Shown one piece after another: positions 46,448-57,234 of a stretch of DNA of 64,000 nucleotides; position 1 is the first letter of the stretch; every line of letters starts with the position of its first letter. Under the pieces are notes generated by a model. That model was not told where the DNA came from. It did not search any database and saw only the letters and a program-made list of their open reading frames with translations. The position numbers were made by a program, and so were the translations under genes. The DNA is from Auricularia sp. M13 (Eukaryota > Basidiomycota > Agaricomycetes > Auriculariales > Auriculariaceae): the NCBI GenBank assembly GCA_037042915.1, contig CM073196.1, positions 2,170,001 through 2,234,000 of the forward strand, written 5' to 3'.

Positions 46448-47588
46448 TCAGTGCGCGTGGGACATCTCGCGCGCGAGACGGTGCAGGTGGCGGCGACGGT
46501 GACGAGAACGCTTGCATGCCTTGCTCGGCGGCTTTGCGGTCGGCTTGGACGGTGCCGGTGCAACATTGACAGGCGCCGAGGTGACCGGCTTCGTAGTTTC
46601 AGCGGGCTGTGTGGACTGCGAAGGCTTGCTGGGTGTGGAAGTCGAGCCACTGCCGCCGGCCTTGAACAGGGCTGGGCCCGGGAACGAGTATGACTTGAGG
46701 CCGTTCCAGATCTGCCCAGGGATACGGGGTGAGCATCGAAAGCGTAATTGAACTGAAAACAAGGCACTCACGTCAACCAAGATTCCCTTGTCGGTCGGCG
46801 AGTATGCGCCAGGGAATGTGACAAGGTCCTGGGCAGGGGCGAAAGAGTTGCCGCCGCCAGTGACACGGAGCTGCGTGCAGGCAACAGACGTCTCTGCACC
46901 ACCCTTGTTCATGGCGTTGTGCAGCGCCATGACCTCTATGCGCAGGAGGTAGTCGCCGTTCTGGATGCCGGCGGGGATGGTTGCGCTAAGGGAGTTGCCC
47001 TTCTTGAGTTCCTCGTGCCACCAGACGTTGTCGGCGCCAGGCTTGAGGCCCAGTTCGTCAACCTTGAACCACTTGAGGCCGGTCGGGTCGCACTTGTCCG
47101 CAGACCCAGGGCACTTGGCCATGTAGTAAAGCACGGGGCCGTACTCGTGAGGCCACTGCGAATGTCAAGCCAAGATTTAGCATGAGGACCGAGTGGAGCA
47201 GGCGGCCGAGCCTAAAAAATTACGCACGGGGCCTCCACCGCCTCCGCGCATGGTGAACGAGATGTCGGAGCCGGCCTTCACAGGGGCAACGAGGGTCGCT
47301 GGCGGGGGCACGCCGCGTCCGCAGATGTTGTCGGTGCTTGTGAAGTCCGTGATGGGCTCGAGCAGCTCGAGCTGGCGGACGGGAGTGGACGTCGTCTTGA
47401 ACGGGTTGCCCTCCGCCGGCTCCGGGGCAGACTGCACAATGGCCGTCAGCACTAGGCGGGCTCGGTAGACGCGCGACGGGACGCACGTAGGTCTTGCCAT
47501 TAGCGGTGAAGGTGCTGATAGAGCCGTGGCAGGAGACAAGCGGGGCAGCCGCCAGGACAGCAGAGAGAAGGGTCGTCGCGAACTTCAT
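46448..47588 (-). CDS. AA9 lytic polysaccharide monooxygenase with basic C-terminal tail
   Basis: Copper enzyme that oxidatively cleaves cellulose. The signal peptide MKFATTLLSAVLAAAPLVSC should be cut before HGSISTFTANGKTY, exposing the histidine-brace His1. A 54 bp intron joins to SAPEPAEGNPFKTTSTPVRQ. The second brace His lies in WPHEYGPVLYYMAKC. Family blocks follow: GLKWFKVDELGLKPG, IPAGIQNGDYLLRIEVMALH, CTQLRVTGGG, FPGAYSPTDKGILVD. A Ser/Thr/Pro/Lys linker replaces CBM1 and the protein ends in a 26-residue Arg/His/Lys-rich tail (KRSRHRRRHLHRLAREMSHA). A Cys directly precedes His1, which is unusual. Four exons. A TATA box sits at 47731-47736. Confidence 0.93.
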
Positions 47589-47730
47589 GGCTCAGAGATT
47601 CGGAAAGAGAGTGAGGTTGACCGTAGGGAGTGGTTCCGAGAAGGAGTGGCGAGCGCGACGACGACGGCGGGGGGATGAGAGGAGGTGGGGGGAAGCGCAG
47701 TTCAACCTTTCTCGCCGTCATGGCGCCGCG

Positions 47731-47736
47731 TTTATA
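47731..47736 (-). promoter_or_regulatory. TATA box of the AA9 gene
   Basis: TATAAA on the minus strand, about 145 bp before the AA9 ATG. Cre1-like GCGGGG (47667-47672) and GTGGGG (47685-47690) lie between it and the ATG, so they would be in the 5' UTR if this TATA box is used. Confidence 0.4.
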
Positions 47737-47887
47737 CCTCGCCGGAAGCATCACGATAGAACCCCGATGAGGACAAAAAAACAAACACGACCGGATCGCG
47801 TGTATTCAACGTTCCTGCGGCCACCATTATTGTCGAAATACATTGCCAAGAAATACAGGCCCGTGAAAACGCGTCGAGCACGTAACC

Positions 47888-49293
47888 TCAAGGCAGGGCC
47901 GACATGCTTGCTGCTCCCGCCGCGGCTGCCTCGTTTTTCTTTTTCGAGTGCCGCAGGCCGCAAGCATTGCACAATGTCTTCGGCCCCAATGGACCCTGCA
48001 CAAACGATCTGAGCTGGGACCCTGGCTGCGACTAGATCGGACTAACTTTGCGCCATTCAGGAGAGTCTGTGCGGCCACAATCTGCGCAGACCTGGACGAC
48101 AATTAGCGATAAACTCATCGACAACGCAAGTCGGTACAGTACCAGTTGCTTGAGCGTGCGAGCTTTCTACACATCGATTCAATACAGGCGACAACGTTTT
48201 CGTACGAGGTACGACGTACCTTCTTCTTGGGCTGTTCGTAATGATCGACGTCCATATTGGTCGATAGAGCGACATGGACTAGCGGTGCATCGGGTTTATG
48301 CATGGGCGGCTGCTGTGGCAGAGGGGGAGCCATGCCGTGCATTCCACCAAAGTCGAATGCCATGCTATCGAAATTGAGAATATTCGGCAAGCTCTGCGAC
48401 GTCTGCATGAACGGCATGGATTGTTGCTGGTACCTGCTGAGCTGCTGAGCAGGCGCCTTCCAGGTGCTCTGCGGGATCGCCGAGGCCGTGGGCTCGTGCA
48501 GGTAGTCCGGCTGCTCCTGCTGGCCAAGTCAGATGCGCACTACGTAAGTGCACCGGGAGAACGTACGGCCAGGGACCGCTGCAGACGCTCGTTCTCTAGT
48601 TTGAGCTCGATCATGGACTGGTAGCTGGTGCGGGTTCAGGACGAATAGGGCGGGTCCGTGGGAAAGCCAGCCATCTTACACTTCCATATAGCGCGTTGGA
48701 AAGGGCCTCGCAGTCAGAATGACACACGAGAACGACTGGTGGGGCTCCGGCGCGTGTGGGACGGCCAGTAGCTCCATGGTCTTGTAGGCCGGCGTAGGGC
48801 TCTGCTGGAGGCGTTCTCTGAAGCGAATGACGCAGTCGAGCTCACGGCCGGTGCGCAGAGTGTTGTTGAGCTGCCACATGTACGTATTCACATCGTTTTC
48901 TGCGCGGGAAGAGGGCGGTGAGCCATAGCGGGCGGGGCCAGGTGGCCTGGTGCGTGGCGCACCGTGCAGATAGTCGACGAGGTTCGTGTCGACGATGTCC
49001 GTCTCTCTGTATCCCAGGATCTCGCGGACAGAGCGGGTCGCGAAGAGGACCTTGCCCTGGACGGAGAGGACGAGGCTCATGCAGCCCGAGACCTCTGTGA
49101 TGAGTATGTCCTGCCACTTCTTCCTACGAGTGAAATCGAACACAGCAGGCGCAGACGGCTCAGTCGACATCTCGGCCACGTCCTCCTCGCCGTTGGGGTC
49201 GAAGCCACCATTGCTGCTGAGCTGACGGCCAATGCGAACCGACGCGATTGATAACCTGACCGTGCCAGCCACTGGGGGCCGGATCGGGATCAT
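47888..49293 (-). CDS. White collar-2-like PAS / GATA zinc-finger protein
   Basis: Partner of the blue-light receptor WC-1; together they activate light-responsive genes, including mating and fruiting genes in mushrooms. The PAS domain begins FTRRKKWQDILITEVSGCMS and includes VLFATRSVREILGYRETDIV, DTNLVDYLHG and ELDCVIRFRERL. Downstream are a Gln/Met/Pro-rich segment and a basic KKKVRRTSYENVV stretch. The C-terminal exons encode a GATA finger, VCADCGRTDSPEWRK joined to GPLGPKTLCNACGLRHSKKK. PAS plus one GATA finger and no LOV signature (GRNCRFLQ absent) identify WC-2. The start is uncertain: 49293 or the downstream ATG at 49170. Confidence 0.87.
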
Positions 49294-50951
49294 GCCCGGA
49301 AGTATCGAGCAACTGTCGATGCTCCCGCGGCGGCAATGCCAGCTGCGACTGCATGCTTTAACGCGTCTCCCACAATGATGTCATTCCGTGTTCAGCTCGA
49401 AGAATTCTGTAGAATTAGCATAACAGTTGGCAATGGCAATATGCACGTATGGAAATCTGTCTATTGCAATGACACCCACGTACACGTTCGGCGCGTGATA
49501 TCTGCATCCTATGAAAGAAATAGATGCCATGCCCACGCGTGGCCTCAGCATACCTCAACATCAGGACATACCATCCGAAAAGTGGATATTTCGCTGTCCC
49601 CGAATTTTGTGTCTGATTAGGCAGTCAAACAAAGCTCCTCGGACGTAAGCGATGATTCCCAGCCGAGGTCGGTCTGGCGAAAACCGTCGCGATCCGACGG
49701 TTAGCATGCCAGCAAGACGACGTCGACTCCCGTCGGTAAATGTACCGAATCCTTTCCCTTATTTTTGCATAAAATGGCAACCACAGACGTTTTACCTAGA
49801 CTAGTTTGACGGTCAGGAAATGTCTTGTTCTGCATTATTACTTCTTCTTGCAGCTTTTCAATCTGACGCTTCCGGGCATTCCTGGACAGATATAACACAT
49901 ATGCATATATTCTGGTAATAATACAACGATTGAACAAGGCTGTGAAACGCTGCACCCCGCACCAATAACGACGAGATGCAGAAGCGGATGGAAGAGGAGC
50001 GAAGTGGTCAAAGGAGAAGGTGCGGGGCATGCAGGTGAAATTCGAAATAATGAAATACGCGCCTGTGTGAAGATGGTGATGGGACGAGTGCACGTATCCT
50101 GCCATACGGACATCAGACTTCTTCTATCGGCTGCATGAGGAACGTACAAGGCTGAACTCACCAAATGCTCCGTCTAGCAGCCAATGTCAACGAGCAGGCC
50201 CCAGTACAAGCTATAGAAAAAACTCGCCAGCAGGATAAGGCCACGCCTGCGAGCAGCTCGTAGCCGGTCCGCAAGTAGCGCGCGGTGTGTGCCGTCGTTG
50301 CTGAGGCGCCTGGCGACCACGGTCTGAAACGCGTCTCTCGTCGATAGGAAAGAAAAGGGGAGAGGAAGAGAGCGAAGTGCGGAGTCGCAAACATCGCGCC
50401 GGTGTTTTATCTTCTTGGCGCCACACTCAATTGTAGCTTTCCTTGCACTTTCCCATCCGCCAGTATCACATGCTGGACATGCAAAGAGCAATTTGGATGC
50501 AAAGATAGCCTACGATCTCATGCACGACAGGGAAATGCCAACAAATGCCGCCTGTCAGTAGAACTCGTCGGATCGTGACGATTTCCGCCAGACCGACCTC
50601 GGCTGGGGATGATTGCTGAGTCAGTGCCTACAATCCTTGGTCTGGCTTCCGTTTCCTGAGCGCAGAGCTCAGAGAGTGCGTCGCCAAAAAGATGGCTGAG
50701 AGTCACGTGGGAAAGTCGTGAACCATGTGTATAATTCTTGGCTGCAGCGTGGCCCGTGGGGCACCTCTGTTCCCCATGACAAGGGCTAATATAGCATCAT
50801 GAGCTGCAGCGGGAAGATCAACAGACTGAGTCTGTGCAAGTGCAAGTGAGAAAACACTGTGAGAAGTAGGAACTTCGGAGCGGCAGCGGCAATGCGGAGG
50901 AGTTGGAGTTGATGCTGGTAACCGGAGTGCTGTTAGATTTTGCCTACCGCC
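49294..50951. other. Divergent intergenic region, 1.66 kb
   Basis: Lies between the WC-2-like gene and the YTH gene and presumably holds both promoters. A 78-residue frame with hydrophobic stretches (50158-50394, minus) and other short frames show no recognisable domain. Confidence 0.5.
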
Positions 50952-53536
50952 ATGTCGCAGCAGCAGCCCATCCAGCCACCGCAGCCGCTGTCGCCCATCG
51001 GTGCGAGCTCTGTGAGGCGCCATCATACGGTGTCGTCGTCGTCTGGCCGGCCACCGCGGGCGTCGAGCAGGATCGCGATATCGGAGGAGCAGCCCGCCTG
51101 GCAGAACGATGACGAGCCGCTGGACCCGAACGACGACCAGGACTGGCCCCTCGGCCACGGCGCCATTGGCGACAAGAGCAACCTTCACAGACAGGCGTCC
51201 CTGCCGGCCAGGTACAACCGAGGTTAGCTGGCGTCGCCCTGCGTTTTGGCTCTGCTCATGCCTGCATAGCTTTCCGCAACCCGCAAGCCCCGCCAGCGCC
51301 CCCGTCTGGCACCATGACCCCCTCCAGGAACCCCGTCAATAGTCTCACGGCCATACAGGCCGCCCATGGCATCGACGGTGCCGCAGAGGACGAGGAATTT
51401 GAGCGCGAGATGCTGCGGGGCTGGGTCCCGGGCCCGAACGACGACGACCAGGTGGGCGCTGGCCGCCCTGCACACGTTTATCTTGGTCTCACATTTCATT
51501 GCATTTAGCACCCACTCGCAGACAACGGCGCTTCACAGGCGTCGCAGTCGCCCATGTCGCCGGCATTTGCGCAAGACATGCCGTCCCCGCCTACCGCTGC
51601 ATCCGGTGTTCGCAGGGTGCAGAGCCTCACGTACGGCGCCACGACCGGTCGCCGTCCGCCGGCCACTGGGCTCAAGCGGTCCGGTACTGCGTCGGCGAAG
51701 CCAGGGCGTGCTGGCCGTCTCGATCACGCGCCGACTCCGCCGCAGGATGCGGAGGAGGAATACGAAGAGGAGGAGCAATCGGCCGTTGATCAGGCCGTCT
51801 ACGCCCAAAATTACGGCAGCCCACCCGACCGCAGCCCGTGGGGCACGCCGAGCAGCAAGGACTGGCGCGGCACCCAGCTCGACCATCACGGACCCGGGGG
51901 CGCGGCCATCGACGACGTCCAGCGTGCATTATCCGGTCTCAGCGTCAGTGCAACGGCCCAGCAGCGGCCTCCTACCACCCCACCCGCGTCGGGCATCGCG
52001 CCTGGTCAGCAGGCGCCGAGATTCAATATGCCATACACTTCCCCGCTGCAAATGACGCAACAGGCGGCCTATAACGCCGCCTTGCAAAACAACAGCGCCG
52101 TGTCGGCTTCGTCACGCAAGGGCCAGCTCCAGCTGGTTACAGACCTCTCTCAGCCGTCTCCCTCTGGCCCTGCGAGCGCTGCCGCCTTTGTTCCGCCCAT
52201 CGGCCATCAGGGTCAGGCTCCGCCACCGCGCTCTGGTGCAACGAGCCGAAATGATGACCGCGCCCTCACGGCGAGCGGGTTGGTCTGGGACCAGAAAGAT
52301 CGCGTGCTGAGTAACCGTCCGTCGAACGGTAGCCTCAACTACAGTTACAATGCCGCCTTCCCTGGCGCCGGGAATGTTCCTCCCATGCCGCCCATCCCTG
52401 CCCAGTATCTGAACCAGAGTGCGGGACCTCCGCGAATGGCTACCATGCCTGGTTACAGTCAAGGACAGCCATCGCCACAACCACAGCAAATACCCCTTGC
52501 TGCCACAAACCCGGTCGCATCGCCCGCCCCTCAAGGAATTCTCACGTCACCCATCGACGTTCCCACCCTCATCGCCACGAAAGGCTACAATCCGACGAAC
52601 TTCGACATCCGTCCAGAGTTTGTGCGTGCAGACCGTTGCTCTAACTATCCGATGACCTTATCTCCGTCCAGGCAAGGTTCTTCGTCATTAAATCGTACAC
52701 TGAGGACGACGTGCACAAGTCCCTCAAATACGAGATCTGGAGCTCAACTGAGCCCGGTAATAAGCGACTTGACAAGGCCTTCAAGGAAACGGCCGGCCGT
52801 GGTCCTATCTACCTCTTCTTCAGCGTCAATGGCAGCGGTCATTTCTGCGGCATGGCGGAGATGCTTACGCCCGTGGACTTGACCCGTAGCAGCACAGTCT
52901 GGGCCTCTGACAAGTGGAAGGGTGTTTTCAAAGTTCGCTGGATATTCGTGCGCGATATCCCCAACTCGAGCTTGCGGCACATTCGCCTTAAGTGGGTGTT
53001 TAATTCCGACTCGATGTCTTACTAAATACATGACTTTCAGCAATACCCAAGAGCGCAAGCCAGTCACCAACTCCCGTGACACCCAAGAGCTTCTGCCCGA
53101 CGCTGGTCACGAAATGTTGCGCATTTTCTTTACTCATCCTGCTCGCACATCTTTGCTGCAAGATTTTGCGTTTTACGAAGTGAGCCACCGATGCGTCACA
53201 TTATATTATCAATTATCTGACTTGCCGCAGCTACAATCTCTACAAAAGTTGAACTCCCCCGCCCAAGGCCCGTCTCCGAGCCCGTCTCCACAACCCGGTC
53301 AGATGCATCCCTCGCCACAAATGGGTTTCAACCTGGGAGCTCAGAATTCTCTCGGCTACTCGGGACAGCACCTTCAGATGCCGGGAAACATGCAGCCCAT
53401 GATGGCCATGCAGATGAATTCTCAGTACAGTAACCCGCAGGCGATTCAGAGCGTCATGCGTAACCCGAGTCCCGGACCCGGCGGCGCCCCTGGCCAGGGT
53501 TATATGAACATGCAGCAGGGTTCGGGCTTCAGGTAA
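50952..53536 (+). CDS. YTH-domain m6A RNA reader
   Basis: Binds N6-methyladenosine in RNA. A long low-complexity N-terminus (Gln/Pro/Ser-rich, with an acidic patch [11 protein letters not shown]) precedes the YTH domain in the second half: [20 protein letters not shown] with [53 protein letters not shown], and LRHIRL joined to [17 protein letters not shown]. The Trp residues of the aromatic cage ([13 protein letters not shown]) are present. The tail is Met/Gln/Pro-rich. The layout resembles YTHDF and yeast Pho92 more than YTHDC1. Exons are joined by GT-AG introns. Its target RNAs cannot be deduced. Confidence 0.93.
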
Positions 53537-53959
53537 CGGTGTATGCGCGATGAATCTCGAAGGCTCCTACTGTGTACGCGAACAACTGAACAGAAATGAC
53601 CTAGGTACCGTGCCCGGAGTATGCTCCCTGTTGTATTACCACCCGTCCCGTCTCGTCAGTCGCCGCTATCGTCGCCGCCATTTGGAAAGAAAACCCGGAT
53701 TAGATCCACTATCCTCCGGCTTTGTTCTTTTCTTGTTTCCCCCAGTTCCCTCTGCCCCAAATCTTCTCATCACATGATCCCTAGGGACTTAATTAGGACG
53801 AGTGAACGGACGTGGACTACCGCTTCTTCGCTCGCTTGTACCAGTGCTTGTGAATCTCTACCAGGATACCTTTGTAAACGACACGAACTGTAATGTCACG
53901 AATTTCTTCCTTCCAGAGAGCCCCGAACTAGATAGACCGGTCGACGCCGCAGGCAGTTC
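53537..53959. other. Intergenic spacer, 0.4 kb
   Basis: 3' flank of the YTH gene and upstream region of the tRNA-lysidine synthase gene; T- and C-rich stretches, no gene. Confidence 0.5.
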
Positions 53960-55777
53960 ATGCTTTCTGCCATCTCGCGCGCCGAATTCCTCCAAGCATT
54001 CCACGCCTGCAGACCACCGAATGGCTGGGGAAAGAGCATAAGTTGCGGATCGTGCTCGTGCTCGATACTCACTTACGAACATTCTGCGTAGCTGTCGCGT
54101 TTTCCGGTGGTCCCGATTCGACATGCCTTCTCTTCTTGCTGCGCTGGGCGTTAACTAGTCAGTCTCGCGAAATCGGGGAAGCGCTCCCTGTTCTCGCGGT
54201 CTCTGTCGACCACGGATTGCAAGCGGCCTCATCTTCCATGGCAGAGCATTGTGCTCGCTTTGCGCTCGAACATGGCATCCGCCATGTCACTTTGACTATT
54301 CCGTGGGGCACATTTCCATATCCAACACAGCCAGCTTCCCATGAACCGTTCGAGAAAATTGCCCGTGATGCTCGTTCGCGCTTGATTCTGAACTGCATGG
54401 AGCAAACATCCTCTTCGGCGCTGCTCACCGGGCACCATGCAGATGACCAAGTCGAAACTCTGATCATGGGCCAGCTACGCTCACCGACCAGCATGAATAC
54501 AATGCAGCCATGTCGACTCTGGGGTATGGGGAATGCGCTGAGTGGATTGGGTTTCACTGGTCTTTCTGGGATGGACAAGTGGGTCGCGCGTCCGTTGTTG
54601 GCATTCAGCAAGGTTGGTGAGATAGTTCTGCCCGACCGGTTTCAGCATATGCCAAGCCTGATCCAATATTACAGGACCGGATTCTGGCGACATGTGACGC
54701 ACACGGCCTGCAGTATGTTGTCGACAAAACGAATTTCCAGCCCAGCCTCACACCCCGCAATGCTATCCGCGAAGTCCTTAGAACCGAGGCGCATAGATCA
54801 GCAAGCGACCTGTTGCGGACCGCGGCCGTTGAGGAGGTGTCGCAGACAGTTCGTCTGCCGGAAGACACGCACATCAAAATGGCTGTGGACAAAAGGTCGA
54901 TTCACGCCGCCATCCGGCGTCTTCTCCTTAAGCACCAGGTCGCCACGATATCCTCGCTGAACAAAAGCGTTTCGGAAACGCTGGCTGACATATCCAAGAT
55001 GCTCGTCGCTAGCAGGTTGGAGCTGGACAAGAAAGGTATCAAATATGACTCTTCTATGCACGCTGCCCCTAACAGCATGTGAATGATTCAGCCTTGGATT
55101 ACTTGCGGGACAATGTGCATCCTTCCCCCGCTTCGACATTTTCCCTTGTTCACCGGAGCGGCGACCTCCCAGGGCTGCAACTGCGCCGTTCCATTATCCT
55201 CCGCATTATTCGCTATGTTTCGCCGTTCCCATGGGGGTCCACTGCATCTCAAGCACACAGGGAGGCGAGAACGATTGATCACTTAGCAGCCACGTTATGG
55301 AACAGGCCGCACCCTACAAAGTGCATAACTCACGGGGGACTGGTACAATGGACGCCTGTCTTTGTCCGGTCGACGGGCAAAATCAAGCTGGCTACCCCCA
55401 ACCGTGAGCTCAAACCCGGCGATGCAGCGGGATGGATAGCTTCCAGACAGCCAGGGCCCGTGGGGAGAGACGGTGCAATCGATGTTACGGACGCTATCAT
55501 CACAGCTTGGAAGACGACTCCTCCGCTTGCCAGCGTGGACTTCTTATTCGACTGCCGTTTCTCTGTGCGTATTCTCCTCGCCGCATTACCCCAGGAGTAC
55601 AAATCGGCGTTGCTGGCCGGCCACGCTCGACTGAGTCTGGTCCCTCGTGGTCCGTATTGCATACCGGCACTTGTCTGGAAGGAGAGGGCGGAGTGGCCCA
55701 AAGACTTGCCTCAAATTCTACGCGAAAGCGACACGGAATCACAGTTGTGGTCTTCAACTCCAGTACGAGTACTGTGA
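53960..55777 (+). CDS. tRNA(Ile)-lysidine synthase, probably mitochondrial (TilS-like)
   Basis: Converts the wobble cytidine of tRNA-Ile(CAU) to lysidine so that it reads AUA. The start MLSAISRAEFLQAFHACRPP joins by a GC-AG intron (54036-54091) to the PP-loop ATP motif TVAFSGGPDSTCLLFLLRW. Then VLAVSVDHGLQAASSSMAEH, LLTGHHADDQVETLIMGQL (the conserved HHxDDQxET block), PLLAFSK joined to DRILATCDAHGLQYVVD, and FQPSLTPRNAIREVL. The C-terminal half (about 300 residues) is poorly conserved and differs from the bacterial TilS C-domain. In a eukaryote the substrate is expected to be the organellar tRNA; no strong presequence was seen. Confidence 0.88.
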
Positions 55778-55996
55778 CTGTAGGCATTACATGAAAACCA
55801 AAACAAGGCAATATCGAGGCTACACGTACACAAACTGGAGCACAATCGAGACTAATGTCCGTAAAAATGCTGACAGGTGAATAACGTACAGTGATGCGCG
55901 TGTTGGTACCTGGTACAGATGTGGACGGTGAAAAGAGAAATTCGAATGGTTATCATGCTAAAGGGCTCTGTTGCGACCCACGGAACAGCAGGAGGC

Positions 55997-56896
55997 TCAG
56001 TTAGCTGTTGAGCTCGCAGGAGACGGCGGAGTAGATGCGTCGCTCTCGCCTTCTTCGCCAATTCCTTCCAAATTGTCGCTAATATCCTTGCGTGGTGACA
56101 TCCATTCCAGGATCTGTTCCACGTTGAGATAACGAGCATTCCTCCACAGCCCCTGAGCAGTGATGAGCGGAGGATTGCGAGTAAGAGCCCGTTTGATAAC
56201 ATCGAGATCTCCCCAGTAGAAGAAATGAATAATATAGGGGAAGGATGCCGGGTCGGGCAGCGGGAGTAACAGGCGAAGGTCGTTCGGAGTGGATGGCAGG
56301 ACGCGTGGTAGGTTGCTGCGAAGTGCCAGTTGGTTCCCTGCCGGCCGTGTGAGATGTACTGGAGAAGCGCCACTAAAGGCGGCCCGCAGCAATGTGCTCT
56401 GCTGACTGAGATACTCGTAGTGGGCCTGCAGGAACCGGAGCTTGAGGATGAGACATAGACGTGCATATGCACACTGCTGAACGCACTCTGATGGTCAACA
56501 TACGGCCTTGAGAGACATCCGCCTCGGATCCGCGTCTGCCTTGGATTATGCCTTCGGGAATAGCGCCTTCGAGGGGTCCAGAGAAAATCGCCGAGTCTTC
56601 GTCGTCGAGTGAGCCAGAACCAGCGGCACCAAAGCTGAACCCTTGGGGACGATATCCGGGAACGACTGGAGTTGATCAGAGATCGGTCTGACGTGTTGTA
56701 TCGCAAACGTACATAACGTGCAGTTCGCGCTTTCCTTCGAGTCCCAGTATGAGGGAGCGCTTGCACGCAGCTTGTCGACTATATAGGCATCAGGGATCTC
56801 CAGAAGCTCTGGTGGAGGCCAGGTGCGCCACGACACTCCCAGCACAGAGGCCGCCTGTGCACGAGCGTCGAGGTCATGGGCAGGAAGGCGAGACAT
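55997..56896 (-). CDS. Clp1-like (clampless1) protein, tentative
   Basis: Starts MSRLPAHDLDARAQAASVLG, with RTWPPPELLEIPDAYIVDKL and PSYWDSKESANCTL. A short intron joins to FVPGYRPQGFSFGAAGSGSL and EGAIPEGIIQGRRGSEADVS. The last exon reads AHYEYLSQQSTLLRAAFSG, LRLLLPLPDPASFPYIIHFF, YWGDLDVIKRALTRNPPLI and NARYLNVEQILEWM. I recall this general pattern from basidiomycete Clp1-like proteins, which act in clamp-cell and dikaryon development downstream of mating-type genes, but no domain proves it. A single-base frame break is likely near 56490. Low confidence in function, high in coding. Confidence 0.5.
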
Positions 56897-57234
56897 GGGC
56901 AATGCGACCGAAGGAAATCGCAATGCTTTACAGTAAGTGGATAACAGGGTGAGCCTTTGTCCCGGAGCTTTCCATTGTTCATGCGCACGCGTCTCGCGCC
57001 AACGAGACATCGACATATCGCATCACCTGACTTGACGGATCGAGCAAACTCTGGTCGCAGGCCGTGTCGTGTCCATTAAACTCGTCCCTATTGTCAACCA
57101 TGCCTCTAATTAGAAACAAATCCATCGTGAATCTGCCGCGATCGAGTCTCTCGTCCGGATATAGTCCGCGCGACCCGGTACGCCTCACCAGTAGTAATAT
57201 GCATACATCCAACACACATCGCCGCTCCATACGT

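Noticed and set aside
50158-50491. Small minus-strand frame with a hydrophobic end (FFYSLYWGLLVDIGC)
   Set aside because: Could be a tiny membrane protein, but no family, no clear start context and no conserved partner were seen.
51533-52534. Long open frames antisense to the YTH gene
   Set aside because: Shadows of the low-complexity, GC-rich YTH N-terminal coding region.
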